From assembly GCF_017571475.1 (NCBI RefSeq), contig NZ_JAGETW010000003.1:62001-126000 (forward strand): a stretch of DNA of 64,000 nucleotides, given 5' to 3'. The notes below the pieces were generated by a model. That model ran no database searches, had not been told where the DNA came from, and was given only the letters and a program-made list of their open reading frames with translations. Both the position numbers and the translations under genes were made by a program. This document shows, in pieces, positions 44,183 through 53,835 of the stretch. The stretch's first letter is position 1. Every line of letters starts with the position of its first letter. The stretch comes from Thiomicrorhabdus sp. 6S3-12. GTDB lineage: Bacteria; Pseudomonadota; Gammaproteobacteria; Thiomicrospirales; Thiomicrospiraceae.

Positions 44183-45457
44183 ATGAGAAAAACAAAATTA
44201 GCTCTAGCAATCGCAGCCTCTACCATTATTTCAACACCTGCCTTTGCAACCAACGGGGATGTATTAATCGGACTGGGCGCTCAAGCACGCGCGCTTGGTG
44301 GAACCGGTACAGCGGCATTCTTCGGCTCGGAAAATGCTTTGACCAACCCGGCGCTGCTTGGTAAGTCACAAGGTTCGGAATTTTCCATCGGCGGCACGAT
44401 CTTTATGCCGGATGTAACGGCAACTTCAGATGTAGCCAGCCCTGGCACGGCAACTTCTGAGCAGAGTGACAATGACCTGAACATTATCCCGGAAGTATCC
44501 CTGTCTACACGCATCAACGAAAACCTGACCTTCGGTCTTGGCATGTTCGGTTCAGCCGGTATGGGTGTCGACTACCGTGGTACTCCAGAGCTATTTGACG
44601 GCTACAGCAATCTTCAGCTAATGAAATTTGCGCCAACTTTGGCCTATAACGAAGCCAACTTCGGTATCGGCTTTGCTCCTGTCGTTCAGTACGGTGCACT
44701 AGACATTAACTACACAGCTGACGGAACTGTCGGTAACGGCATGTCTACCGACCTAGGTTACGGTTATAACCTGGGTGGTTATTTCGACATCACGCCTGAA
44801 TTCACTATCGCCCTTGCATACCAGTCTGCAATTGAAATGGAATATGACGGTCAGATTTCTACCGCCGCTGAAGGACTAGGTATCCCTGCCGGGATGATGG
44901 GCGATGAGCTGGAACAGCCAGCAGAAATCAAAGTCGGTGCGGCCTACACCATGGGTGACTGGTTGATGACAGCTGACTATAAGCAAATCAAATGGTCAGA
45001 CGCAAAAGGTTATCAAGACTTCCAGTGGGATGACCAAAATGTTTTCGCTGTTGGTGCTAAATACTCTGGCAACGGTTACTGGCTAGGGTTCGGTTATAAC
45101 TATGCAGAAGATCCTATCGAAGTCATCGGTACAGATGCTCCTCCAGTCACTTCAGGAATGGACGGATACTATGCGCAAGCAATCGATATGTTCAACAACC
45201 ATTTCTTCCCTGGTATTGTTGAATCACACTTCACTGTTGGTGGTGGTATCAATCTGACCAAAAATTCTGCGCTGGATTTTGCAATCGTTTATGCAGACGA
45301 AGTAACTAAAACCGTTAACACTGGTGTCGTTTCAGATGGTATTGCAACCATGCAGGGCGCACCTGGAGCTCCTTACGGCCTAGCTGCAGATGCATCTACC
45401 CATACCACAAAACACTCGCAAACAGGCTTTACTGTTGCATACCGTATGAACTTCTAA
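44183..45457 (+). CDS. FadL/OmpP1/TodX-type outer-membrane porin (copy 1)
   Basis: The 424-aa protein has a signal peptide cleaved after PAFA and the FadL start TNGDVLIGLGAQARALGGTG, then alternating beta strands ending in a C-terminal aromatic Phe (VAYRMNF), as in outer-membrane barrels. FadL-type channels pass hydrophobic compounds such as fatty acids or aromatics. I use the ATG at 44183; a GTG 9 bp upstream is in frame, but the paralogue also starts MKKTKLALA. It lies in tandem with a close paralogue (45878-47146). Confidence 0.92.
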   Translation: MRKTKLALAIAASTIISTPAFATNGDVLIGLGAQARALGGTGTAAFFGSENALTNPALLGKSQGSEFSIGGTIFMPDVTATSDVASPGTATSEQSDNDLNIIPEVSLSTRINENLTFGLGMFGSAGMGVDYRGTPELFDGYSNLQLMKFAPTLAYNEANFGIGFAPVVQYGALDINYTADGTVGNGMSTDLGYGYNLGGYFDITPEFTIALAYQSAIEMEYDGQISTAAEGLGIPAGMMGDELEQPAEIKVGAAYTMGDWLMTADYKQIKWSDAKGYQDFQWDDQNVFAVGAKYSGNGYWLGFGYNYAEDPIEVIGTDAPPVTSGMDGYYAQAIDMFNNHFFPGIVESHFTVGGGINLTKNSALDFAIVYADEVTKTVNTGVVSDGIATMQGAPGAPYGLAADASTHTTKHSQTGFTVAYRMNF

Positions 45458-45877
45458 TCACTTAGAAACACTCATACAACACCGCAAGCCGCTAATGCAA
45501 ATTAGCGGCTTTTTTTATTGTCGGGCAGTCTTCGACCTTTAACCCGAAGGACTTTATCTCCCAATAAAATATTTCAATCAAAGGTTTTGAAATCAAAATT
45601 TCAACGTAAAACAAGCATTCCAGATACAAATTGCTTTTCCCACCACATCAACCCCTCATCAACAAAACTTATATATAAAAATAAAAATACTTTACTACAC
45701 GGACCTTCCCGACAATAAAAGCTATATATATTTTTTGATTATTTCAATCAACCCAACTAATAACCCATTAATTATTTTTGATTATTCAATTCACTCTAAA
45801 AACTGCATAGTAAGCCTTGAAAACTGTAAAGGATTCTTACCCATCCTTATATAACAATATCGAGAGAGTGGATAGTA
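45458..45877. other. Intergenic region between tandem FadL genes
   Basis: Holds the terminator of copy 1 (45488-45516) and then about 360 bp of AT-rich DNA before copy 2. A 66-codon frame at 45518 has no codon bias or Shine-Dalgarno and is not believed. The separate leader suggests independent regulation of the two porins. Confidence 0.45.
45488..45516 (+). terminator. Intrinsic terminator after FadL copy 1
   Basis: GCCGCTAAT-GCAA-ATTAGCGGC followed by seven T. Confidence 0.95.
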
Positions 45878-47146
45878 ATGAAAAAAACCAAACTGGCTTT
45901 AGCATTAACCTCAGCCGTTTTTGCTTCTTCTGCAATGGCTACAAACGGAACCAACATGATTGGAATCGGCGCCCAGTCCATGGCAATGGGTGGAACCGGG
46001 GTTGCCGCCTATTTCGGCGCGGAAAACCTTCTGGCCAACCCCGCCTTGATCGGTAAGTCTAAAGGCACCGAATTGATTTTCGGGGGCACAATCTTTGCAC
46101 CGGATGTCAGCAGCGAACACAACCTGGGCGAACCGGCCAATCCGGGCGAGCCAGTCGGTAAAGACAGCAGTGACGCCAATCTTTTTGTCGTTCCATCAGC
46201 CGCTTTCAACAGCCGTATCAACGAGAACATGGTTTATGGTATCGGTATGTTCGGAACATCCGGTATGGGGGTAGACTATCAGGATAACGGTCAGATGTTC
46301 AGAGCGCAGTCTGCGCTGCAAATTCTACGCTTTGCTCCGGCACTGGCTTTCCATAATGAAACCGCTGGTATCGGTTTCTCGCCAATCATCCAGTACGGCG
46401 CTCTGGATATTCATTATGACGGCTCCGAAACTCAGTACGGAACCTTTGGCCTCGAAGATGCCGGTCACGGTATGGCACAAGGCCTTGGCTTCGGTTATTC
46501 CTTCGGTGGTTACTATGACGCAGCTCCGGGATTAACGCTGGCCGCCTCTTACACATCCAGCATTGAAATGGAATATAAGGGACAGCTATCTTCTGCGTCG
46601 CAGCCTTTTGCCGACTTTGGCATGATCCCAGAGCCGTTTGACGACAAACTGGAACAGCCTGCGGAAATGAAAGTCGGTGCCTCTTTCGATATGGGCAACA
46701 TGACCTTTACCGCCGATGCCCGAAGAATTATGTGGGGTGAAGCCAAAGGCTATAAAGACTTCGGATGGCAAGACCAGGATGTATTTTCCATCGGAGCCAA
46801 ATACACCACTAAAGATTACTGGCTAGCCGCCGGCTATAACACTGGCGACAACCCGATCAAAGAACAGGACGGGACGACGACTGAAGGGGCTACAATCAAC
46901 TTCTTCAACAACACCTTCTTCCCTGCTACAACCGAAAGTCATATTACCCTTGGTGGCGGCATGGCAATCAGCAAAAAAGCAACCATCGAAGGCGCATTTG
47001 TTTACGCACCTGAAGTCAAGACCCGCGTCGGCGTGAGCGGCATCGGTGACGACTATCCGATCGCAGGTGCAGCATCGGGCGACTACAGCGAAACCAAACA
47101 CTCGCAAACCGCTGCGACTATGATGATTCGTTACAACTTCGACTAA
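45878..47146 (+). CDS. FadL/OmpP1/TodX-type outer-membrane porin (copy 2)
   Basis: The 422-aa paralogue of the preceding porin shares its signal peptide pattern (MKKTKLALALTSAVFASSA), the start TNGTNMIGIGAQSMAMGGTG and many internal blocks (LEQPAEMKVGA, WGEAKGYKDFGWQDQDVFS), and ends in a C-terminal aromatic-rich strand. Divergent loops suggest a different cargo. GAGAG precedes the ATG. It ends at its own terminator. Confidence 0.92.
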   Translation: MKKTKLALALTSAVFASSAMATNGTNMIGIGAQSMAMGGTGVAAYFGAENLLANPALIGKSKGTELIFGGTIFAPDVSSEHNLGEPANPGEPVGKDSSDANLFVVPSAAFNSRINENMVYGIGMFGTSGMGVDYQDNGQMFRAQSALQILRFAPALAFHNETAGIGFSPIIQYGALDIHYDGSETQYGTFGLEDAGHGMAQGLGFGYSFGGYYDAAPGLTLAASYTSSIEMEYKGQLSSASQPFADFGMIPEPFDDKLEQPAEMKVGASFDMGNMTFTADARRIMWGEAKGYKDFGWQDQDVFSIGAKYTTKDYWLAAGYNTGDNPIKEQDGTTTEGATINFFNNTFFPATTESHITLGGGMAISKKATIEGAFVYAPEVKTRVGVSGIGDDYPIAGAASGDYSETKHSQTAATMMIRYNFD

Positions 47147-47184
47147 GCGCTGCAACAACGCTTTAAAGCAAGCTGAACGACAAA

Positions 47185-47212
47185 AAAGCGATCTTTACAG
47201 ATCGCTTTTTTT
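47185..47212 (+). terminator. Intrinsic terminator after FadL copy 2
   Basis: AAAGCGATCT-TTAC-AGATCGCTTT followed by T residues. Confidence 0.93.
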
Positions 47213-47316
47213 ATAACTCAATCTTAATCAAGTTTTTATTCACTCTCTTTAAAAGAGAACTTTTTTGTCCCAGGTTTATTGTGCATACTAGAGGCTCTAG
47301 CAATCAGGAGGCAAGC

Positions 47317-48153
47317 ATGGCAACCGTTTTAATAGCAGGATGCGGAGATTTAGGATGCCAGTTAGGCAGTCAACTCAGTCAAAAAGGACACCAGGTTTAC
47401 GGCATTCGCCGCAACATTGAAGCATTACCCGACGAAATCACCGGTCTGGAATGCAATCTCTTCCGTCCTATTTGCGACCTTCCCGAGAAAATCGACTATG
47501 TCTTTTATATTGTTTCGGCCGATAAATACAAAGATATCGACTACTATCACGCTTATGTACTGGGCGTTAAAAACCTGCTCCATGCGTTGCAAGATCACCA
47601 CGTCAAACGCTTCTTCTTCACGTCCAGCACTTCCGTTTTCGGCCAGTCCGAAGGGGAATGGGTTGACGAAAGCAGTCCAACCGAAGAACACGGTTTTTCA
47701 ACCCGACGTCTGATTGAAGGCGAACAGCTCGTCCTTGAAAGCGACATTCCCGGCACGGTTATCCGCTTTGGTGGCATTTACGGCCCGGGGCGTACACACC
47801 TGATCGACCTGGTTCGCGAAGGCAAGGCGCACTGCATGGAAAACGTCTGGAGCAACCGCATCCATTCGACCGACTGCGTCGGCATCTTTACACACCTGAT
47901 GGAACTCAATGAACAAACAGCGGATAAAGTGGACGACATCTATATCGGTGTCGATAACCAGCCGACTCCGTCGTGTGAAGTCTATGAATGGTTGGCCGAA
48001 CAACTCAGCGTGCCGGAGGTTGAACACCAGGAACCAAGCGAAAACACCCGCCTTATGCGTAGTAATAAACGTCTTTCGAACGCCCGCCTGCGCGCAACCG
48101 GCTATGAAATGCACTATCCAACCTATCAGGACGGCTATATCGAACTCATTTAA
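47317..48153 (+). CDS. NAD(P)-dependent SDR / epimerase-like protein
   Basis: The 278-aa protein is an extended short-chain dehydrogenase: ATVLIAGCGDLGCQLG replaces the usual GxxGxxG, TSSTSVFGQSEG occupies the catalytic Ser region, and a canonical YxxxK is not obvious (RRLIEGEQLV follows instead), as in YeeZ-like proteins. The family includes nucleoside-diphosphate-sugar epimerase homologues of unknown substrate. The ATG at 47317 has AGGAGG 6 bases upstream, so the longer frame from 47281 is rejected. Confidence 0.85.
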   Translation: MATVLIAGCGDLGCQLGSQLSQKGHQVYGIRRNIEALPDEITGLECNLFRPICDLPEKIDYVFYIVSADKYKDIDYYHAYVLGVKNLLHALQDHHVKRFFFTSSTSVFGQSEGEWVDESSPTEEHGFSTRRLIEGEQLVLESDIPGTVIRFGGIYGPGRTHLIDLVREGKAHCMENVWSNRIHSTDCVGIFTHLMELNEQTADKVDDIYIGVDNQPTPSCEVYEWLAEQLSVPEVEHQEPSENTRLMRSNKRLSNARLRATGYEMHYPTYQDGYIELI

Positions 48154-48204
48154 ACGCGCTGGCCGTCAATTGACGTCCAGCCAGACGCGCGGCCTTTAAA
48201 CAAT

Positions 48205-48236
48205 GCGATCCGAAAAACGCAATCATTTCGGATCGC
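48205..48236. repeat. 11-bp inverted repeat over the fxsA stop
   Basis: GCGATCCGAAA-N10-TTTCGGATCGC is a perfect 11-bp stem whose loop contains the fxsA stop codon. It may act as a weak bidirectional terminator between the convergent SDR and fxsA genes; no T tract is present. Confidence 0.55.
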
Positions 48237-48684
48237 GATCTTCCAACGACTCGGGGCGTCGCTTCTCTTTTTCGGTCCACTCCCCCTCAATAATCGAATC
48301 GTCTTTCTGATACCGGAAATGCCCGTGAGAGCGGATCGTCATGCCCTTCATACTCTGTCGGACAAGATAGGAGCGCACTGGCGGAATCAATAAAACAAAT
48401 CCAAGGAAATCGGTAACCAGGCCCGGAATAAACAGCAGAATCCCGCCGATAAAGATCAAAACCCCTCCGATAACGGCTTCTTGAGGCGGCTTACCACTGG
48501 CCATCTCCGACTGCGCCTCGAGCATAGTGGCCATGCCTTGCTGACGCATTAGAAAAACCCCGGCAATCGCCGTGGCAATCGTTAACAGCACGGTCGGCAA
48601 GGCACCGATTTCAGAGCCGACCTGTATCAATATATAAAGCTCTGTTAAAGGCACCAAAATAAACAATAGTAAAAGTATCTTCAT
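48223..48684 (-). CDS. fxsA: FxsA family membrane protein
   Basis: The 153-aa protein has the FxsA arrangement of hydrophobic helices: LLLLFILVPLTELYILIQVG, TVLLTIATAIAGVFLMRQQG, then VIGGVLIFIGGILLFIPGL and FLGFVLLIPPVR, with a polar acidic C-terminus. FxsA overproduction in E. coli relieves F-plasmid exclusion of phage T7; its normal role is unknown. It converges on the SDR gene and is divergent from dsbD. Confidence 0.93.
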   Translation of the reverse strand: MKILLLLFILVPLTELYILIQVGSEIGALPTVLLTIATAIAGVFLMRQQGMATMLEAQSEMASGKPPQEAVIGGVLIFIGGILLFIPGLVTDFLGFVLLIPPVRSYLVRQSMKGMTIRSHGHFRYQKDDSIIEGEWTEKEKRRPESLEDRDPK

Positions 48685-48898
48685 AGTCCGTTCTTTCTAT
48701 TTATAAAAGCTGTATTGCAATATAAAACAACAACTTAAAACACACATCAAACAACCTGATCCATTAATAAACCAAGCTTGTTACAGCGCGGATTTATTTT
48801 TAAATGAATTGTTATACAATGAGCAGCCGAGTGTTTTCTATCATCTAAGATATATAAGGCTCTATTGCCATTTTTAAAGCTACTAAGCGAGTAATTTT

Positions 48899-51145
48899 AT
48901 GATTCAAGGTGCAACACTACCAAAGCAATTCTATTTCCTGACACTGCTTTTCGCCCTGTTTACATCCCTTCTCCATCCTGCCCAGGCAGAAGAATTACTT
49001 GAAGTCGACCAGGCTTTTCAGCTTGCCGAGCCAAAAACAGAAAACCAACAGATTATCATTGAATGGCAAATCGCCGACGATTACAAACTATATAAAGACA
49101 AAATGTCGGTGCAGGCCAGCAACATTGAGCTAGGAGCCCCGCAATTCTCGGAAGCGAAAACCGTCGACGACCCCCTTTTCGGAAAATCCGAAGTTTTCCT
49201 GCATAAAGCATTGATTCGCATTCCATATCAGGGAGATGCGACCAGCACGGAAGTAAGCGTTAAATATCAAGGCTGTGCCGATAAAATCGGCGTCTGCTAT
49301 CCGCCGCAGACCCGCACTTTCAATCTGAACCTGCCAAGCATTCAAGCGCAAGAAACCCAAAATGCAGCAGCATCGTTAAGCTCCTTAAAAGAACTGAACA
49401 ACTACCTGGCTGACAGCAGCGATCAGCCAGAGCTTCTGGAAGCCGACCAGGCGTTTCAGTTTAGCGGCCAGCAAAACGGTAACAAAGTCGAATTCAGCTG
49501 GCTGATCGCCGACGGCTACCATCTGTACAAAGACAAAATTAAAGTCAAAACACTTTCAGGCGACGTTCAACTCGGCGCAATCCAGCTACCGGACGCTGAA
49601 AAAATCGACGATCCGCTTTTCGGAAAAACCGAAGTTTTCCACGGGACACTCGTTGCAAGCATCGCAGTTGAAAGCCTAAGTCAGAATAGTCAGATCGAAA
49701 TCGAATACCAGGGCTGTTCGGCGGAATCCGGCGTCTGCTACCCGCCGGCGCGTAAAACCATCAGTCTGAATCCGGCAGCATTCACTGCCGGCGCCTCTCC
49801 GTCCCCGACAACAACACTGGGCAGCGCAACGGTTAAGGACAACTCTCAGCTTTCTGAAACCGATCTGATTGCAGATACCTTGAAAAACAGCAGCGTCTGG
49901 ATCGTTATCCTGACCTTCCTGGTCTTCGGCCTTCTGCTTTCTCTGACGCCTTGCATCTTCCCGATGATTCCAATTTTATCGAGCATTATTGTCGGGCAGG
50001 GAGAAAGCCTGACAACGCGTAAAGCGTTTATTATGTCGCTGGTCTATGTTTTGGCCATGTCGGTCACCTATACCGTCGCCGGTGTACTGGCGGGTATATT
50101 CGGCGAAAACCTGCAGGCCGCTTTCCAGAACCCATGGATCATCGGCAGCTTTAGTGTCGTATTCCTGTTGCTCGCTCTATCCATGTTCGGATTCTATGAA
50201 CTGCAGTTACCAAGCGCCCTGCAATCAAAATTAACCAACCTGTCAAACAAGCAGCAAGGCGGTACCTTGACCGGTGTAGCCATTATGGGCTTCTTATCCG
50301 CCTTGATCGTCGGGCCTTGTGTTGCACCGCCTTTAGCCGGCGCACTGATTTACATCGGACAAACCGGCGACGCTCTATTAGGCGGCATAGCCCTGTTTGC
50401 GATGAGTATCGGTATGGGTGCTCCATTACTGCTACTGGGCACCTCAGCCGGTAAACTGCTTCCTCGCGCAGGCGCCTGGATGGATAACGTCAAAGCCGTT
50501 TTCGGCGTGATGCTGATCGGTGTCGCGATCTGGATGGCCGGTCGCATCCTGCCGTCGGAAGCAACCATGCTTGCCTGGGCACTACTCTTGATTATCTCTG
50601 CGGTTTATCTCGGAGCTTTCGAAAGCACCGCAGAAAAATCCGGATGGTCAAAACTCTTTAAAGGTTTCGGCTTGAGCTTGTTCGTTTACGGCGTGATTTT
50701 GCTGCTCGGTATGCTGGCCGGTTCGAAAGATATGCTGCAACCGCTCAAGGTCTTCCAGGGAGGCGGCCAGTCTTTCACTCAACAGCAGAATGAATTGGCC
50801 TTCAACAAAATCAAGAGCATTGACGATCTGGATAAAATCCTCGCCGAAGGCAAACCGGTCATGCTGGACTTTTATGCCGACTGGTGCGTCAGCTGCAAAG
50901 AGATGGAGCAATTCACCTTCAGCGATCCAAAGGTTCAAAAAGCGCTGGAAGGTGTTACACTGCTGAAAGCGGACGTTACCGCCAATGACGAGACCGATAA
51001 AGCACTCATGAAACGCTTCGGTATCATCGGTCCTCCGGCAATCCTGTTTTTTGAACAGGGTCAAGAGCGCAAGGGACAGCGAGTGGTTGGCTTCAAAAAA
51101 GCCGAGGAATTCACCCAGACAATTCAGCAAGCATTCAACAAGTGA
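48899..51145 (+). CDS. dsbD: Thiol:disulfide interchange protein DsbD with duplicated N-terminal domain
   Basis: At 748 aa it is about 150 longer than typical DsbD. After a signal peptide (ending PAQAEE) come two tandem nDsbD domains, residues about 33-145 and 178-290, each with the redox pair (C126/C133 in YQGCADKIGVCYPP; C273/C280 in YQGCSAESGVCYPP). The membrane domain (335-610) has TPCIFPM (C352) and GPCVAPP (C474). The C-terminal thioredoxin domain has DWCVSC (C663/C666). It carries electrons from cytoplasmic thioredoxin to periplasmic thiol proteins such as DsbC or cytochrome c maturation factors. A hairpin follows at 51154-51187. Confidence 0.95.
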   Translation: MIQGATLPKQFYFLTLLFALFTSLLHPAQAEELLEVDQAFQLAEPKTENQQIIIEWQIADDYKLYKDKMSVQASNIELGAPQFSEAKTVDDPLFGKSEVFLHKALIRIPYQGDATSTEVSVKYQGCADKIGVCYPPQTRTFNLNLPSIQAQETQNAAASLSSLKELNNYLADSSDQPELLEADQAFQFSGQQNGNKVEFSWLIADGYHLYKDKIKVKTLSGDVQLGAIQLPDAEKIDDPLFGKTEVFHGTLVASIAVESLSQNSQIEIEYQGCSAESGVCYPPARKTISLNPAAFTAGASPSPTTTLGSATVKDNSQLSETDLIADTLKNSSVWIVILTFLVFGLLLSLTPCIFPMIPILSSIIVGQGESLTTRKAFIMSLVYVLAMSVTYTVAGVLAGIFGENLQAAFQNPWIIGSFSVVFLLLALSMFGFYELQLPSALQSKLTNLSNKQQGGTLTGVAIMGFLSALIVGPCVAPPLAGALIYIGQTGDALLGGIALFAMSIGMGAPLLLLGTSAGKLLPRAGAWMDNVKAVFGVMLIGVAIWMAGRILPSEATMLAWALLLIISAVYLGAFESTAEKSGWSKLFKGFGLSLFVYGVILLLGMLAGSKDMLQPLKVFQGGGQSFTQQQNELAFNKIKSIDDLDKILAEGKPVMLDFYADWCVSCKEMEQFTFSDPKVQKALEGVTLLKADVTANDETDKALMKRFGIIGPPAILFFEQGQERKGQRVVGFKKAEEFTQTIQQAFNK

Positions 51146-51153
51146 TCGTTTTC

Positions 51154-51187
51154 GGCCTTTAAATGCAAACCCGTTGCTTTAAAGGCC
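51154..51187 (+). terminator. Hairpin after dsbD
   Basis: GGCCTTTAAA ... TTTAAAGGCC, 10-bp perfect arms with inner GCAA/TTGC pairing, 8 bp after the dsbD stop. No T run follows, so it may stabilise the mRNA or end it only weakly. Confidence 0.55.
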
Positions 51188-51387
51188 TCTCAATCTGCGC
51201 ACAAATACAACTTATCAAACCTATCCACCCCAAAAGTCAGTTTATGACCGTTTAAGTCAGAACACGAACGTTTAGAACAATTCACAACACTTTTTCCGCA
51301 TTTTCCACTCATTATCATAGTTATCCTGCATCCTTTCAGTTATAATCAGCCAACTGTGAATAATGAAATGAGTAAAAGGCTTTCCTC

Positions 51388-51825
51388 ATGGCGATGATTT
51401 TGGTAATTAACGGCCCGAACCTGAATATGCTTGGTCGCAGAGAACCTGAGATCTATGGCCGACAAACCCTGGAAGATATACTGGAAAATCTTGAAGCCCT
51501 GGCGGACGAATACAATATTCGCCTGCAGTCCTTCCAAAGCAATGCGGAATTCGAGATTATCGAACGCATCCACATGGCAATGGACGAAGGCACTGACTAC
51601 ATTATCATTAACCCTGCTGCATTCACCCACACCAGCGTGGCGATTCGCGACGCTCTGGCAACGGTAAAAATTCCTTTTATCGAAGTTCACCTGTCCAACA
51701 TTCATCAGCGCGAACCGTTTCGTTCGCACTCCTATTTCTCGGATCTGGCCGACGGTATTATTGCCGGACTGGGAGCCAAAGGCTATGAACTGGCACTGCA
51801 CGCAGCAGCGGACAAAATTTTATAA
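51388..51825 (+). CDS. aroQ: Type II 3-dehydroquinate dehydratase
   Basis: The 145-aa protein shows the type II signature [20 protein letters not shown] with the catalytic Tyr at 23 and, later, [16 protein letters not shown] and EVHLSN (His 101). It converts 3-dehydroquinate to 3-dehydroshikimate in the shikimate pathway. It is followed after 57 bp by accB, the order widely conserved in gammaproteobacteria. Confidence 0.97.
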   Translation: MAMILVINGPNLNMLGRREPEIYGRQTLEDILENLEALADEYNIRLQSFQSNAEFEIIERIHMAMDEGTDYIIINPAAFTHTSVAIRDALATVKIPFIEVHLSNIHQREPFRSHSYFSDLADGIIAGLGAKGYELALHAAADKIL

Positions 51826-51882
51826 AACCTAAAAATACACCAACAACCTGCCTCATTAGCAGAACAGAGTAAAGGATCAAAA

Positions 51883-52338
51883 ATGGATATTCGTTCAATT
51901 CGTAAACTGATTGAAATTGTCGAGCAGTCAGATATCGCAGAAATTGAAATCAATGAAGGCGAGCACAATATTCGCATCACCCGTAGCCAGGAACCGGTTA
52001 TGGTCGCTGCACCTGTTGCCGCTCCAGTTCCTGCTGCTCCGGCCCCTGTTGCCGCGCCTGCTCCTGTTGAAGCAGCACCTGCAGCAGCCGCGCCTGCTGT
52101 AAGCGGGCACACCGTTAAATCGCCGATGGTCGGTACCTACTACTCTGCACCGTCACCGGACGCTTCGGCATTCGTACAGGTCGGCGATTCGGTTGCAGTC
52201 GGGGATACTCTGTGCATTATCGAAGCGATGAAAATCATGAACCCAATCGAAGCTGATAAAGCGGGAACCATTAAACAGATTATGGGTGTCAATGGCGAAC
52301 CGGTTGAATACGACCAGCCACTATTTATCATTGAATAA
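51883..52338 (+). CDS. accB: Biotin carboxyl carrier protein of acetyl-CoA carboxylase
   Basis: The 151-aa protein has an N-terminal assembly segment ([20 protein letters not shown]), a Pro/Ala-rich flexible linker at about 40-73, and a biotinyl domain with EAMKIMN, the biotinylated Lys being K117. It carries carboxybiotin from AccC to the carboxyltransferase. It has AAAGGA upstream and is 20 bp before accC. Confidence 0.97.
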   Translation: MDIRSIRKLIEIVEQSDIAEIEINEGEHNIRITRSQEPVMVAAPVAAPVPAAPAPVAAPAPVEAAPAAAAPAVSGHTVKSPMVGTYYSAPSPDASAFVQVGDSVAVGDTLCIIEAMKIMNPIEADKAGTIKQIMGVNGEPVEYDQPLFIIE

Positions 52339-52358
52339 TTGCCACCTGAGGTCTGCAA

Positions 52359-53708
52359 ATGATTGAAAAAATTCTAATTGCCAACCGAGGTGAGATTGCT
52401 CTGCGCGTTTTGCGTGCCTGTAAGGAGCTTGGCATTAAAACCGTAGCCGTCCATTCCAAAGCGGACGCCGACCTGAAACACGTACTATTGGCGGACGAAT
52501 CCGTTTGTATCGGCCCGGCCCCTTCTTCGGAAAGCTACCTTAATGTTCCGGCGCTTATTGCCGCAGCGGAAGTAACCGATGCCGAAGCAATTCACCCGGG
52601 TTACGGTTTTCTATCGGAAAATGCTGACTTTGCCGAACGCGTTGAAGAAAGCGGATTTACGTTTATTGGTCCGCGTGCCGAGACCATCCGTCTGATGGGT
52701 GATAAGGTTTCGGCCATCAAAGCCATGAAGGCATCCGGCGTTCCTACCGTACCCGGTTCCGGCGGCCCGCTAGGAAAAAACGATGCGGAAAATCTGCGTA
52801 TCGCCCGTGAAATCGGCTATCCGGTGATCATCAAAGCTGCCGGTGGCGGTGGCGGACGCGGAATGCGCGTGGTACACACTGAAGCCAACCTGTTGAAATC
52901 CATCCAGCTGACCAGCTCGGAAGCCGGAAGTTTCTTCGGCAACCCTGAGGTTTACATGGAAAAATTCCTGGAAAACCCGCGTCACGTGGAAATCCAGGTG
53001 CTTGCCGACGGCCAGGGAAGTGCCGTTCACCTGGGTGAACGTGACTGCTCCATGCAGCGCCGCCATCAAAAAGTGGTCGAGGAAGCGCCTGCACCGGGCA
53101 TTACTCCGGAACAACGCGCAAAAATCGGTCAGGCTTGCGTCAACGCCTGTCTGGAAATCAATTACCGCGGGGCGGGAACCTTTGAATTCCTATATGAAAA
53201 CGGCGAGTTCTACTTTATCGAAATGAATACTCGTCTTCAGGTTGAACACTGTGTCACCGAAATGGTTACCGGTATCGACCTGGTCAAGGCGCAAATCGAA
53301 GTCGCTATGGGCAAACCGCTGAGCATCAAGCAGGAAGACGTCAAGCTGAACGGCCATGCCATCGAGTGTCGTGTTAATGCGGAAAACCCGGCGAGAAACT
53401 TTATGCCTTCTCCGGGTAAAATCGAGCGCTTACACCTTCCGGGCGGTCTTGGAGTACGTTGGGATTCGCACATCTATACCGGCTACACGATTCCTCCGCA
53501 TTATGATTCCATGATCGGCAAGCTGATCTGTTACGGTACCGACCGCAACACCGCGATTGCCCGTATGGACAGCGCACTGAGTGAAATGGTCATCAAAGGT
53601 ATCGATACCAATATTCACATGCAGCGTGAAATCATGAACGACGGTGGTTTCCAAGAAGGTGGACAAAATATTCACTACCTGGAAGAACGCCTCGAACACC
53701 TAGTGTAA
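52359..53708 (+). CDS. accC: Biotin carboxylase of acetyl-CoA carboxylase
   Basis: The 449-aa protein is a full-length biotin carboxylase: [20 protein letters not shown], the ATP-grasp glycine loop [13 protein letters not shown], and the biotin-site [19 protein letters not shown], then [10 protein letters not shown]. It carboxylates the AccB biotin with bicarbonate and ATP in the first step of fatty acid synthesis. A terminator follows. Confidence 0.98.
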   Translation: MIEKILIANRGEIALRVLRACKELGIKTVAVHSKADADLKHVLLADESVCIGPAPSSESYLNVPALIAAAEVTDAEAIHPGYGFLSENADFAERVEESGFTFIGPRAETIRLMGDKVSAIKAMKASGVPTVPGSGGPLGKNDAENLRIAREIGYPVIIKAAGGGGGRGMRVVHTEANLLKSIQLTSSEAGSFFGNPEVYMEKFLENPRHVEIQVLADGQGSAVHLGERDCSMQRRHQKVVEEAPAPGITPEQRAKIGQACVNACLEINYRGAGTFEFLYENGEFYFIEMNTRLQVEHCVTEMVTGIDLVKAQIEVAMGKPLSIKQEDVKLNGHAIECRVNAENPARNFMPSPGKIERLHLPGGLGVRWDSHIYTGYTIPPHYDSMIGKLICYGTDRNTAIARMDSALSEMVIKGIDTNIHMQREIMNDGGFQEGGQNIHYLEERLEHLV

Positions 53709-53737
53709 CGATCGACGCTAACGCGTCGCGTCAATCC

Positions 53738-53790
53738 AAACCACTCGCCGAGCGGCAGTTATTTTATGCCGCCACAGCGTGTGGTTTTTT
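53738..53790 (+). terminator. Intrinsic terminator after accC
   Basis: AAACCAC ... GTGGTTT with an inner GCGGCA/TGCCGC stem and a T run, ending the aroQ-accBC unit 30 bp after the accC stop. Confidence 0.8.
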
Positions 53791-53835
53791 GCGTTTTTGA
53801 ACGCCAAGAAAAAATGACTTTGGAGAGAGAACAGT

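Noticed and set aside
45518-45718. 66-aa ORF between the FadL genes
   Set aside because: Begins inside the terminator T run of the previous gene and has no coding character.
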